This document shows, piece after piece, positions 32,550 to 41,598 of a DNA stretch of 64,000 nt (the first letter of the stretch is position 1; the number at the start of each line of letters is the position of its first letter). The position numbers and the translations under genes were made by a program. The notes under the pieces are model-generated. The model had not been told where the DNA came from. It did no database searches and worked only from the letters and a program-made list of their open reading frames with translations. Source of the stretch: Burkholderia sp. BCC0506 (GTDB taxonomy: Bacteria > Pseudomonadota > Gammaproteobacteria > Burkholderiales > Burkholderiaceae); assembly GCF_902833145.1 (NCBI RefSeq), contig NZ_CADFEN010000001.1, positions 621,994 through 685,993 of the forward strand, in the 5' to 3' direction.

Positions 32550-34385
32550 ATGGCGACAGTGGCGGATTTCATCGTCGAGCGGCTGTACGACTGGGGCGTG
32601 CGCCGCATCTACGGCTACCCGGGCGACGGCATCAACGGCTTTTTCGGCGCGCTGAACCGCGCGGACGGCAAGATCGAATTCATCCAGGCGCGCCACGAGG
32701 AGATGGCGGCCTTCATGGCGTCCGCGCATGCAAAATTTACAGGCGAGCTGGGCGTCTGCGTCGCGACGTCGGGCCCCGGCGCCGCGCATCTCGTGACGGG
32801 CCTGTACGACGCGCGGCTCGACCACATGCCGGTGCTCGCGATCGTCGGCCAGCAGGCGCGCGCGGCGCTCGGCGGCCACTACCAGCAGGAAGTGGATCTG
32901 CCGGCGCTTTACAAGGACGTTGCGGGCGCATTCGTTCAGCTTGCGACGGTGCCCGGCCAGGTGCGCCACCTGGTCGACCGCGCGGTGCGCACCGCGCTCG
33001 GTGCGCGCACGGTCACCGCGCTCGTGCTGCCGAACGACCTGCAGGAGCTCGACTACGCGCCGCCGAAGCGCGCGCACGGCACCGTGCATTCGGGGGTCGG
33101 CTACACGGCGCCGAAAGTCGTGCCGTATGCGGACGACCTGCGGCGCGCGGCCGACGTGCTGAACGCGGGGTCGAAAGTCGCCATGCTGGTCGGCGCCGGC
33201 GCGCTGAAGGCGACCGACGAGGTGATCGCGGTGGCCGACCGGCTCGGCGCGGGCGCCGCGAAAGCGTTGCTGGGCAAGGCCGCGCTGCCGGACGACCTGC
33301 CGTGGGTCACCGGCTCGATCGGGCTGCTCGGCACCAAGCCGAGCTACGAGCTGATGACCGAATGCGACACGCTGCTGGTCGTCGGCTCCGGTTTTCCGTA
33401 TTCGGAATTCCTGCCGAAGGAAGGCCAGGCGCGCGGCGTGCAGATCGACCTGAAGGCCGACATGCTGAGCCTGCGCTACCCGATGGAAGTGAACCTCGTC
33501 GGCGACAGCGCCGAGACGCTGCGCGCGCTGCTGCCGCTGCTGAACGAACGTCGCGATACCGCGTGGCGCGACCGGATCGCGACATGGAACCGTGACTGGC
33601 ACGAGACGCTCGCGGCCCGCGCGGCCGCGAAGGCCAGCGCCGGGCGCGGCGTGAATCCGCAGCGCGCGTTTACCGAGCTGTCGCCGCGCCTGCCCGACGA
33701 CGTGATCCTGACGAGCGATTCGGGCTCCTGCGCGAACTGGTACGCACGCGACCTGATGATGCGGCGCGGGATGATGGGGTCGCTGTCCGGCGGGCTCGCG
33801 TCGATGGGCGCCGCGGTGCCTTACGCGATCGCCGCGAAATTCGCGCATCCGGTGCGCCCGGTGATCGCGATGGTCGGCGACGGCGCGATGCAGATGAACA
33901 ACATGGCCGAGCTGATCACGGTCGCCAAATACTGGCGCCAGTGGCCCGACCCGCGCTGGATCTGCATGGTGCTGAACAACGAGGACCTGAACCAGGTCAC
34001 GTGGGAGCAGCGCGTGATGGAAGGCGACCCGAAGTTCGACGCGTCGCAGCAGATCCCGAACGTGCCGTACTACCGCTTCGCGACGCTGCTCGGCCTCAAG
34101 GGCATCTACGTCGACGATCCGGAACAGCTCGGCGCCGCGTGGGACGAAGCGCTCGCGTCCGACCGGCCGGTCGTGCTCGAAGTGAAGAGCGACCCCGAGG
34201 TGCCGCCGCTGCCGCCGCACGTGACGCTGCAGCAGGCGAAGCATTTCGCCGAAACGCTGGTGAAAGGCGACGCGCGCGAAGCCAACGTGATCGTCGAGAC
34301 CGCGCGGCAGGTGCTGTCGGCCGTGCTGCCGGGCAGCGGCGAACACGGCGACAAGCGCGGCAACGGAGGGAAAAACGAATCGTGA
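32550..34385 (+). CDS. thiamine-diphosphate-dependent enzyme (pyruvate oxidase / acetolactate synthase-like)
   Basis: 611 residues, AAGGAG seven bases before the ATG. Three domains are visible. The N-terminal pyrimidine-binding part has the catalytic glutamate in QARHEEM (Glu50) and GVCVATSGPGAAHLVTGLYD. The middle domain (about 195-330) is of the FAD/NAD-like type. The C-terminal domain has the diphosphate motif GDGAMQMNNMAELITVAKYW, ending in LNN. It resembles PoxB and YdaP rather than biosynthetic acetolactate synthase, because no small subunit gene is present. PoxB binds the membrane and feeds quinones. Here a role in overflow or stress pyruvate oxidation is plausible but unproven. Confidence 0.88.
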   Translation: MATVADFIVERLYDWGVRRIYGYPGDGINGFFGALNRADGKIEFIQARHEEMAAFMASAHAKFTGELGVCVATSGPGAAHLVTGLYDARLDHMPVLAIVGQQARAALGGHYQQEVDLPALYKDVAGAFVQLATVPGQVRHLVDRAVRTALGARTVTALVLPNDLQELDYAPPKRAHGTVHSGVGYTAPKVVPYADDLRRAADVLNAGSKVAMLVGAGALKATDEVIAVADRLGAGAAKALLGKAALPDDLPWVTGSIGLLGTKPSYELMTECDTLLVVGSGFPYSEFLPKEGQARGVQIDLKADMLSLRYPMEVNLVGDSAETLRALLPLLNERRDTAWRDRIATWNRDWHETLAARAAAKASAGRGVNPQRAFTELSPRLPDDVILTSDSGSCANWYARDLMMRRGMMGSLSGGLASMGAAVPYAIAAKFAHPVRPVIAMVGDGAMQMNNMAELITVAKYWRQWPDPRWICMVLNNEDLNQVTWEQRVMEGDPKFDASQQIPNVPYYRFATLLGLKGIYVDDPEQLGAAWDEALASDRPVVLEVKSDPEVPPLPPHVTLQQAKHFAETLVKGDAREANVIVETARQVLSAVLPGSGEHGDKRGNGGKNES

Positions 34386-34415
34386 GGCAAGCGTCGTGCG
34401 GGACACGCTCGACAC

Positions 34416-36194
34416 CTAGCCGATGTCGACATCGTCCCGCCCGTCGCCCTGCAGCGCGAGCGCCGCATTCACGAGCCCGACCTGCGCGAGCGTGAACGGG
34501 AAATTCCCGCACAGGCGCCGCGCCTTCACGTCGTATTCCTCGGACAGCAGCCCGACGTCGTTACGCAAGCCGAGCAACCGGTCGAACAGCGCGTGGGCGT
34601 CGGCGTCGCGCCCCTGCATCCGGTACACCTGCACGAGCCAGAAGCCGGCTGCCAGAAACGCGCCTTCGTCGCCTTCGCAGCCGTCGGCGAAGCGCGGCGG
34701 GCGATAGCGGAACGGCAAGCCGTCGTCCATCAGCTCGCGCTCGATCGCGGCGACCGTCGCGACGACGCGCGGGTCGGACGCATCGAGCATCCCCGTCAGC
34801 GGAATCAGCAACAGGCTGATGTCGATGCCGTCGCCGTCGAAGCGGTCGACGAAGCGGCCGAGCCGCGCATGGTAGCCGCGCTCCAGCACCTCCGCGCGCA
34901 CCGCGTCGGCCCAGCGCCGCCACACGTCGAGCGGCGCATGGTGGCCGAATGCGCGCGCGGAACGGTACGCGCTTTCGACCGCAGCCCATACCATCACCTT
35001 CGACGACGTGAACGGATGCCGGCCGCTGCGCACCTCCCAGATGCCTTCGTCCGGTGCCTGCCAGATCGTCGCGAGATGTTCGAGCAGGCGCCGCTCGAGC
35101 ATCCACGCGTCGTCGTCGGGCGGCAGCCCGTGCCGGCGCGCCTGGTACAGCGCGCCGAGCACCTCGCCGTACACGTCGAGCTGCAACTGGTCGGCGGCCG
35201 CGTTGCCGAAGCGCACCGGCCGCGCGCCTTCATAGCCGGCCAGATGCGCGGCCTGCCACTCGGCCGCGCGCCGGCCGCCGTCGGCCGCATACAGCACCTG
35301 CAGTTGCGACGGATGATCGGCGATCGCACGCACGAGCCAGTCGCGCCAGCGCGCGGCTTCGTCGCGATAGCCGCAGCGCACCAGCGCGCGCAGCGTAAAG
35401 CTCGCATCGCGCAACCAGCAGAACCGGTAGTCCCAGTTGCGCTTGCCGCCGAAGCGCTCGGGCAGCGAACTGGTCGGCGCCGCGACGATCCCGCCGGTGC
35501 GCAGGCTCGACAGCAGCTTCACCGTGATCAGCGCGCGTTCGATCGCATCGCGATGCGGGCCCTGCGCGGCGTTGCACTTCGACCAGACGCGCCAGAACGC
35601 GTGCGTGTCGTGCAGCGACGCGTACGCATCGGGCACGGCCGGCGCCGGGTCGAACGAGCGCGCGTAGCTGATGCAGAATTCCACCCGCTCGCCCGCCGCG
35701 ATCCGCCGCGTGCCGACCAGCCGGTCGCTCTGCACGTCGAGCCGCGCATCCGTGTCGAGCCACATCGCGTCGCCGCCCGTCATCATCCGCCAGCGCCGGC
35801 CGAAACGCCGGCACCACGGCAGCGCGCTGCCGTAGTCGAAGCGCACGCCGAGATCGACGTCGATGTCGACCGTCCCGCGTTCGCCCTTCACGCTGCGGAT
35901 CAGGCACGGATCGGGCGCGTTCCAGCTCATCCAGTCGGTGATCGAGACGCCACCCGACGAGGTTTCGAACGTCGTTTCGAGGATCGCGGTGCCCGGCAGG
36001 TAGCGGCGCGTGACGCGGGTATCGCGCTCGCGCGGCGCGATCCGGAACCGGCCGTTGTCCGGCGTGCCGACGAGCGCGGCGAAGCACGGCGGCGAATCGA
36101 AGTCCGGCCAGCACAGCCAGTCGATGCTGCCGTCGCGCGCGACGAGCGCCGCGCCGCGGCCGTCGCCGACGAGCGCGTAGTCCTCGATCCGCAT
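34416..36194 (-). CDS. GH15 glucoamylase-like glycoside hydrolase
   Basis: 592 residues from the ATG at 36194; an ATG at 36212 would overlap the upstream gene. The N-terminal IEDYALVGDGRGAALVARDG and IDWLCWPDFDSP open the bacterial GH15 beta-sandwich. The (alpha/alpha)6 barrel has WDYRFCWLRDASFTLRALVR. The likely general acid is in EGIWEVRSGRHPFTSSKVM and the general base in LLSEEYDVKARRLCGNFPF. The enzymes cleave glucose from alpha-glucans or trehalose. No signal peptide, so it acts inside the cell. It follows the SDR gene by five bases. Confidence 0.9.
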   Translation of the reverse strand: MRIEDYALVGDGRGAALVARDGSIDWLCWPDFDSPPCFAALVGTPDNGRFRIAPRERDTRVTRRYLPGTAILETTFETSSGGVSITDWMSWNAPDPCLIRSVKGERGTVDIDVDLGVRFDYGSALPWCRRFGRRWRMMTGGDAMWLDTDARLDVQSDRLVGTRRIAAGERVEFCISYARSFDPAPAVPDAYASLHDTHAFWRVWSKCNAAQGPHRDAIERALITVKLLSSLRTGGIVAAPTSSLPERFGGKRNWDYRFCWLRDASFTLRALVRCGYRDEAARWRDWLVRAIADHPSQLQVLYAADGGRRAAEWQAAHLAGYEGARPVRFGNAAADQLQLDVYGEVLGALYQARRHGLPPDDDAWMLERRLLEHLATIWQAPDEGIWEVRSGRHPFTSSKVMVWAAVESAYRSARAFGHHAPLDVWRRWADAVRAEVLERGYHARLGRFVDRFDGDGIDISLLLIPLTGMLDASDPRVVATVAAIERELMDDGLPFRYRPPRFADGCEGDEGAFLAAGFWLVQVYRMQGRDADAHALFDRLLGLRNDVGLLSEEYDVKARRLCGNFPFTLAQVGLVNAALALQGDGRDDVDIG

Positions 36195-36199
36195 CGCGC

Positions 36200-37195
36200 T
36201 CACCGGTTCCATTTGCGCGCGGCGGCAAACACGGCGGCACACGTGGCCGCGAGCACCGCGACGGCCGCGCCGAACGCGAGCGCGCGCGACGCGCCGAGCC
36301 CGGCCGCCACGCCGGTGCGACGCGCTTCGTCGCTGAATGCGCCGCGGGTCGCATGCCGGCCCGGCACGGTCGCCCACAGGTTCGACGGGCGCGGGCCGGC
36401 CGGCGCCGCGCGCTGCTGGCCGCGCACGGCGGTACGCGCGAGATACCGGTCGAAGCAGCCCGGCGCGATGCCGTTCGCGACGATCGCCGCGAGCGACGAC
36501 CAGCCGACCCACCGCTCGCGGCACGGATGCCGGGCGGCGTGCACGATCGCGTCGGCCGCCACCTCCGGCGCATAGACCGGCGCGACCGGACGCGGCGCAT
36601 GCGGCAGCGTCGATTCGGCCCAGTCGAACTGCGGCGTGTCGATCGCGGGCAGTTGGACCATCGTCACGCGCACGCGGCTGCGTGCATGCAGCAGCTCGCA
36701 GCGCAGCGCGTCGGTGAAACCGCGGATCGCGTGCTTCGCGCCGCAGTACGGCGTCTGCAGCGGAATCGACCGGTACGCGAGCGCCGAGCCGACCTGCACG
36801 ATCGTGCCGCGGTCGCGCGCGGCCATCCGCGCGAGCGCGGCCCGCGTGCCGTAGACGCAGCCGAGATAGGTGACGTTCGTCACGCGCGCGTAGTCTTCGG
36901 GCGCAATCGCGCCGAACGGCGCGAACACTGTGACCATCGCATTGTTGACCCATACGTCGAGCGGCCCGAGTTCGTGTTCGATCCGCTCGGCTGCCGCGTC
37001 GAGCGCGGCCGCATCGCTGACGTCGACGGCGATCGGCAACGCGCGGACGCCGTACGCGCGCACCTCGCGCGCCGTGTCGTGCAGCGCACGCGGATCGCGC
37101 GCGAGCAGCGCGACGTCCGCGCCGCGCCGCGCGAACGCGTGGGCGGTCGCGCGGCCGACGCCGGCACTCGCGCCCGTGATCGCGACGGTCTTCAC
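36200..37195 (-). CDS. short-chain dehydrogenase/reductase with C-terminal membrane segment
   Basis: 331 residues from a GTG start that has GGAGG eight bases upstream. KTVAITGASAGVGRATAHAF is the cofactor-binding motif, VNNAM the NNAG-type motif and YCGAKHA the catalytic Tyr-x3-Lys; the catalytic Ser lies in QVGSALAYRS. A 90-residue C-terminal extension ends in a hydrophobic helix (LAFGAAVAVLAATCAAVFAA), so the enzyme is probably tethered to the inner membrane. This arrangement is common in an SDR subgroup of Burkholderia and rhizobia. It precedes the GH15 gene and the two are probably co-transcribed. Confidence 0.85.
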   Translation of the reverse strand: MKTVAITGASAGVGRATAHAFARRGADVALLARDPRALHDTAREVRAYGVRALPIAVDVSDAAALDAAAERIEHELGPLDVWVNNAMVTVFAPFGAIAPEDYARVTNVTYLGCVYGTRAALARMAARDRGTIVQVGSALAYRSIPLQTPYCGAKHAIRGFTDALRCELLHARSRVRVTMVQLPAIDTPQFDWAESTLPHAPRPVAPVYAPEVAADAIVHAARHPCRERWVGWSSLAAIVANGIAPGCFDRYLARTAVRGQQRAAPAGPRPSNLWATVPGRHATRGAFSDEARRTGVAAGLGASRALAFGAAVAVLAATCAAVFAAARKWNR

Positions 37196-37276
37196 GGTCG
37201 GTTCCTCCCGTTTCGATGAGAGCCGGCGCGCCGCCGACGCTTTCGCGCCGCATCGGGCCGGAACGCGATCGGCTCA

Positions 37277-37290
37277 GCAAACGGCATGCC
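37277..37290 (-). promoter_or_regulatory. sigma-54-like element upstream of the SDR-glucoamylase pair
   Basis: Read leftward, CGGCAT-GCCGT-TTGCT has GG-N10-GC spacing and a good TTGCT -12 box; the -24 box ends in T instead of C. It is about 82 bp before the GTG start, within the 290-bp divergent region shared with the cytochrome oxidase genes. No matching rightward element is seen. Confidence 0.33.
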
Positions 37291-37485
37291 GCCGGCCACG
37301 CGGTCCGGCGTGCTCCGGCGTGTGCCGCGAACGGTCGCCCAATTTACAAGCCCGCTGTAACGCACCGGCCATCGAAGCGCGCCATTGCGCCGCGTCGCGG
37401 CCGCCCCGCGCAAATCGCGCGCGCACGAAGATTGCTCTGCCGCGAACGGTTGTCGTCATGCCGGCGAAGCCGGCAAGGAGCCGCA

Positions 37486-38547
37486 TTGCTCGTCCCGCCG
37501 TCCAGGAAATCGCGTCGTATCGCACGCCTCGCGCCGTTCGCGTGGGCGATCGTGCCGATCGCACCGTGCGCGGCCAGCGAGCTTGCGGCGCCCGGCAATC
37601 CGGCCGCGCCGCTGCCGCTCGCCTACGTGGCGCAAGCGGCCGGCCCCGCCGCGCAGCCGGTTTTCGTGCTCGGCTGGGCGCTGCTCGCGCTGTGCACGTT
37701 CGTCTGCGTCGCGATCGCCGTGCTGCTGCTGATCGCGCTGTTTCGTCGTCGTTCACAGGCGGGCGGCGGCCACGGCAGCGGCCTGACGATCGTGACGATG
37801 GGCACCGCGATCTCGATCCTGCTGCTGTTCGGCGCGCTCGTGTACATGCTGCGCGTGCTGGGCGCGGTCGCGGCACCGCCGCGACCGCCCGCGCTGACGA
37901 TCGTGGTGACCGCGCAAGACTGGTGGTGGGCCGTTCGTTATCCGGACGATGCGGACGGCCCGGGCTTCGTCACGGCGAACGAGATCCACATTCCGGTGGG
38001 CGAGCCCGTCGCGATCGAACTGAAGAGCGCCGACGTGATCCACGCGTTCTGGGTGCCGCAACTCGCCGGCAAGACGCAGACGATACCCGGCCAGACGAAC
38101 CGGCAATGGCTGCAGGCCGACCGGCCGGGCGTCTATCGCGGGCAGTGTTCGCAATACTGCGGCGCGCAGCATGCGCACATGGCGTTCGAGGTGGTGGCCG
38201 AACCGCCGGCCGCGTTTCGTGCGTGGCGCGCCGCGCAGCGGCAGCCGGCCCGCGCACCCGCGGCGGCCGCCGGCTCCGAGCGTCGCGGCCAGCGCGTGTT
38301 CGCCGCGCGCTGCGCGGGCTGCCACGCGGTGCGCGGCACCGACGCGGCGGGCGACGCCGGCCCCGATCTCACGCACGTCGGCACGCGCCGGCTGCTCGCG
38401 GCCGGCACGCTCGACAACACGCCCGACAACCTGCGCCGCTGGATCGCGCATGCGCAGCAGATCAAGCCGCAGTCGCTGATGCCGTCGATCGCGCTCGCGC
38501 CGCGCGACGCCGACGATCTCGCCGCGTATCTCGCGACGCTGCACTGA
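37486..38547 (+). CDS. cytochrome c oxidase subunit II fused to a cytochrome c domain (caa3 type)
   Basis: 353 residues from a TTG start at 37486, chosen because AAGGAG lies six bases upstream and no better start precedes the hydrophobic leader. After the leader come two membrane helices (about 50-75 and 90-120). The CuA domain follows, with the first ligand in ADVIHAFWVPQL and the cluster CSQYCGAQHAHM. A C-terminal cytochrome c with CAGCH and a likely distal ligand in SLMPS completes the protein. This is the electron entry subunit of a caa3-type oxidase, in the inner membrane facing the periplasm. It heads a rightward four-gene cluster. Confidence 0.9.
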   Translation: MLVPPSRKSRRIARLAPFAWAIVPIAPCAASELAAPGNPAAPLPLAYVAQAAGPAAQPVFVLGWALLALCTFVCVAIAVLLLIALFRRRSQAGGGHGSGLTIVTMGTAISILLLFGALVYMLRVLGAVAAPPRPPALTIVVTAQDWWWAVRYPDDADGPGFVTANEIHIPVGEPVAIELKSADVIHAFWVPQLAGKTQTIPGQTNRQWLQADRPGVYRGQCSQYCGAQHAHMAFEVVAEPPAAFRAWRAAQRQPARAPAAAAGSERRGQRVFAARCAGCHAVRGTDAAGDAGPDLTHVGTRRLLAAGTLDNTPDNLRRWIAHAQQIKPQSLMPSIALAPRDADDLAAYLATLH

Positions 38548-38560
38548 ACCGAGGATGCCG

Positions 38561-41200
38561 ATGGCCATTGCCCGCGACACGCCCACCCCGCTCAGCCGCG
38601 TACCCGATCTCGGCGAAGCGCCGCCCGGTTCCGCGCACGAGCACGCGCTGGCCGAGCTGTGGGAATCGGAACCCGGCTGGCGCGGCTGGCTCGGCACCGT
38701 CGATCACAAGCGCATCGGGCTGCGCTACATCGTCACCGCGTTCGCGTTCCTGCTGCTCGGCGGCGTCGAGGCGCTCGTGATGCGCATCCAGCTCGCGCGC
38801 CCGAACGCAACGGTGCTCACGCCCGCGCAATACGACTCGCTGTTCACGATGCACGGCGTCACGATGATCTTCCTGTACGCGCTGCCGGTGCTGTCCGGCT
38901 TCGCGAACTACCTGTGGCCGCTGATGCTCGGCTCGCGCGACATGGCGTTTCCGCGCCTGAACGCGTTCTCGTACTGGGCGTTCCTGTTCGCCGGGCTGTT
39001 CCTGTACGCGAGCTTTCCGCTCGGCGCGGTGCCGGACGGCGGCTGGTTCAACTACGTGCCGCTCACGTCGCTCGACTACAGCGCCGGCGCGAACATCGAC
39101 ATCTATGCGCTCGGGATGATCCTGCTCGGCATCTCGACGACGGGCGGCGCCGCGAACTTCGTCGTCACGCTGCTGCGCATGCGCGCGCACGGCATGTCGA
39201 TCGACCGGCTGCCGATCATCGTGTGGGGCACGCTCACCGCGTCGGTCGCGAACCTCGTCGCGGTGCCGTCGGTGAGCCTCGCGTTCCTGCTGCTGTGGCT
39301 CGACCGCAATGCCGGCACGCACTTCTTCGACGTCGCGCACGGCGGCCGGCCGCTGTTGTGGCAGCACCTGTTCTGGATGTTCGCGCATCCGTGGGTGTAC
39401 GTGGTCGTGCTGCCGGCGATGGGGATCGTGTCCGACGCGCTGCCGACCTTCTGCCGGCGGCCGCTCGTCGCGTACGAGGCCGTCGCGGTGTCGACGGTCG
39501 CGACGATGCTGATCGGCTTCGAGGTGTGGGTCCACCACATGTTCGCGACGGGCATCGCGCCGCTCGCGCTCGCGTTCTTCGGCGCCGCGAGCATGCTGAT
39601 CTCGATTCCGAGCGCGGTGGCGGTGTTCGCGTGGATCGCGACGATCTGGACCGGCCGCCCGGTATTCCGCACGCCGTTCCTGTATTTCGCGGGCTTCGTG
39701 CTGATGTTCGTGATCGGCGGCGTGTCAGGCGTGATGACTGCCGCCGTGCCGCTCGACTGGCAGTTGACCGATACGTACTTCGTCGTCGCGCACCTGCATT
39801 ACGTGCTGCTCGGCATCAACGTATTTCCGGTGCTCGGCGGCGTCGCGTACTGGTTCCCGAAGTTCACCGGGCGGATGATGAACGAGCGGTTCGGCCGCTG
39901 GACCTTCTGGGTCGTGCTGGTCGGCTTCAACCTCGGCTTCTTCCCGATGCACGTCTCCGGGCTGCTCGGGATGCCGCGCCGCATCTATACCTATCCGTCG
40001 GGGATGGGCTGGGATACGTCGAACCTGCTGACGACGATCGGCTCGTTCGTGTTCGGGATCGGCATCGCGATGTTCGTCGTCAACGCACTGGTGAGCGCGC
40101 GGCGCGGCGTGCGCGCCGGCGAGAACCCGTGGGGTGCGGCCGGCCTCGAATGGTCGGTCGCGTCGCCCACGCCCGTGTACAACTTCGCGGTGCTGCCGCT
40201 CGTCGCGTCGCGGCATCCGCTATGGGAAACCCGCGACGATCCGCAACGCACCAGCCTGCGGGTCGGCTACCGGCTCGCGCACGGGCGCGAGGCGCTCGCG
40301 GTCACGCCGCTCGCCGCCGCGCCCAGCGCGATCCTGAAGATGCCCGAGGACAGCTGCGTGCCGTTCGTGCTCGCGCTGCTCGCGACCGCCGTGTTCGCGG
40401 CGATGCTCGCGCGCTCGCCTGCGCTCGTCTGCGTGGCCGCAGCCGGTTGCGCGATCGCCACCGCGGCGTGGCTGTGGCCGCGCCGCGAACTCGGCCAACG
40501 CGCGCGCCTGCCGGCCCGCGTCGACACGCCGGCGCCCGCCGCGGCCGCCGGGCTTCATCCGGACGAACCGCCGTCGGCGGCGGTGCCGGCCGGCGCGCCG
40601 GCTGCGTGCATCGAGCCGCTGCCGGTCGGCAGTTGCGGCGAGCGCGCGGGCGGCTGGTGGGGCGTGCTCACGCTGATCGTGACCGAGGCCGGGCTGTTCG
40701 GCTACCTGCTGTTCTGCTATTTCTACCTGCAGTCGCAGTGGTCCGCGCCGTGGCCGCCCGAAGGGCTGCCGAAGATCGGGCTCGCGGCCGCCAACACCGC
40801 CGTGCTGCTGTCGAGCAGCGTGTTCGTGTGGCTTGCGGAGCGCGCGGTGCGGGCCGACCGGCACGCGCGCGCGGTCGCGATGCTCGTCGTCGCGCTGGTG
40901 CTCGGCACCGCGTTCGCGCTGGTCCAGTTGCACGAATGGCGCGACCATCCGTACGGCCCGACCGCGCATCTGTACGGCAGCCTCTACTTCACGATCACCG
41001 GGTTCCACCTCGCGCACGTCGTCGCCGGTCTCGCGATCCTCGCGCTGCTCGCCGGGTGGACGGCCGCCGGCTTCTTCGGCCGCGACCGGCGCGTCGCGCT
41101 GACGGTCGGCGGGCTCTACTGGCACTTCGTCGACATCGTGTGGCTGTTCATCTTCACCGCGCTGTACGTCTCGCCGTTCTGGCTGAGGAGCACGGGATGA
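38561..41200 (+). CDS. cytochrome c oxidase subunit I-III fusion lacking the canonical Glu and Lys of the proton pathways
   Basis: 879 residues; the ATG at 38561 has GAGG six bases upstream. Residues 1-580 are COX1, with TMHGVTMIF and VAHLHYVLLG holding haem ligands, CuB His325-His326 in VHHMF, and active-site His276-Tyr280. Residues from about 690 are COX3 (VTEAGLFGYLLFCYFYLQ). In the classical HPEVY motif Glu is Trp278 (AHPWVYV). The K-pathway lysine position reads Ala354 (IPSAVAVFAW). Neither the Glu of A1 oxidases nor the Tyr-Ser of A2 oxidases is present, while D-pathway Asp127 and Asn134 remain. The proton route is therefore unusual or impaired. Confidence 0.9.
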   Translation: MAIARDTPTPLSRVPDLGEAPPGSAHEHALAELWESEPGWRGWLGTVDHKRIGLRYIVTAFAFLLLGGVEALVMRIQLARPNATVLTPAQYDSLFTMHGVTMIFLYALPVLSGFANYLWPLMLGSRDMAFPRLNAFSYWAFLFAGLFLYASFPLGAVPDGGWFNYVPLTSLDYSAGANIDIYALGMILLGISTTGGAANFVVTLLRMRAHGMSIDRLPIIVWGTLTASVANLVAVPSVSLAFLLLWLDRNAGTHFFDVAHGGRPLLWQHLFWMFAHPWVYVVVLPAMGIVSDALPTFCRRPLVAYEAVAVSTVATMLIGFEVWVHHMFATGIAPLALAFFGAASMLISIPSAVAVFAWIATIWTGRPVFRTPFLYFAGFVLMFVIGGVSGVMTAAVPLDWQLTDTYFVVAHLHYVLLGINVFPVLGGVAYWFPKFTGRMMNERFGRWTFWVVLVGFNLGFFPMHVSGLLGMPRRIYTYPSGMGWDTSNLLTTIGSFVFGIGIAMFVVNALVSARRGVRAGENPWGAAGLEWSVASPTPVYNFAVLPLVASRHPLWETRDDPQRTSLRVGYRLAHGREALAVTPLAAAPSAILKMPEDSCVPFVLALLATAVFAAMLARSPALVCVAAAGCAIATAAWLWPRRELGQRARLPARVDTPAPAAAAGLHPDEPPSAAVPAGAPAACIEPLPVGSCGERAGGWWGVLTLIVTEAGLFGYLLFCYFYLQSQWSAPWPPEGLPKIGLAAANTAVLLSSSVFVWLAERAVRADRHARAVAMLVVALVLGTAFALVQLHEWRDHPYGPTAHLYGSLYFTITGFHLAHVVAGLAILALLAGWTAAGFFGRDRRVALTVGGLYWHFVDIVWLFIFTALYVSPFWLRSTG

Positions 41201-41598
41201 ACGACGCCCGACGCGCATGGACACCGCTGCTCGCGATCGCCGCCGGCCTCGTCGGCGCGCCCGCGCTGTGGTTCGCGCAGATGCTCGTGTCCGAAACGCT
41301 CGCGTCCACCGCATGCTATCCGCTCGGTGTCGCGCAGGCCGTGCCGCGCTGGGCCCACGTCGGCGTGTGGCTCGCGCTGATCGCCGCGGGCGCGTTCGCG
41401 CTGGCCGCGGCCTGTGCGACATGGCTCGCGCGCGCGTGGCGGCGCCGGCACGATGCCGATGCGCCGGTCGTGACCCGCGACGACAGTACGCGCTTTCTCG
41501 CGCGCTGCGGGATGCTCGCCGCGCTCGGCTTCGTGATCGGTCTGGTGTTTACGGGGATCGTCACCGCTTTCGTGGGGCCTTGCAGTCCATGGCGCTGA
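41197..41598 (+). CDS. small membrane protein of the oxidase cluster
   Basis: 133 residues, with the ATG overlapping the COX1-III stop (ATGA) and GAGGAG upstream. Three hydrophobic helices (about 10-30, 53-75 and 103-125) are separated by short loops. Two Cys residues near 39 and 130 (STACYPLG and FVGPCSPWR) are a possible pair on the periplasmic side. It is not subunit IV or CtaG by any motif I know. Its tight coupling to the oxidase genes suggests an accessory or assembly subunit. Confidence 0.65.
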   Translation: MNDARRAWTPLLAIAAGLVGAPALWFAQMLVSETLASTACYPLGVAQAVPRWAHVGVWLALIAAGAFALAAACATWLARAWRRRHDADAPVVTRDDSTRFLARCGMLAALGFVIGLVFTGIVTAFVGPCSPWR

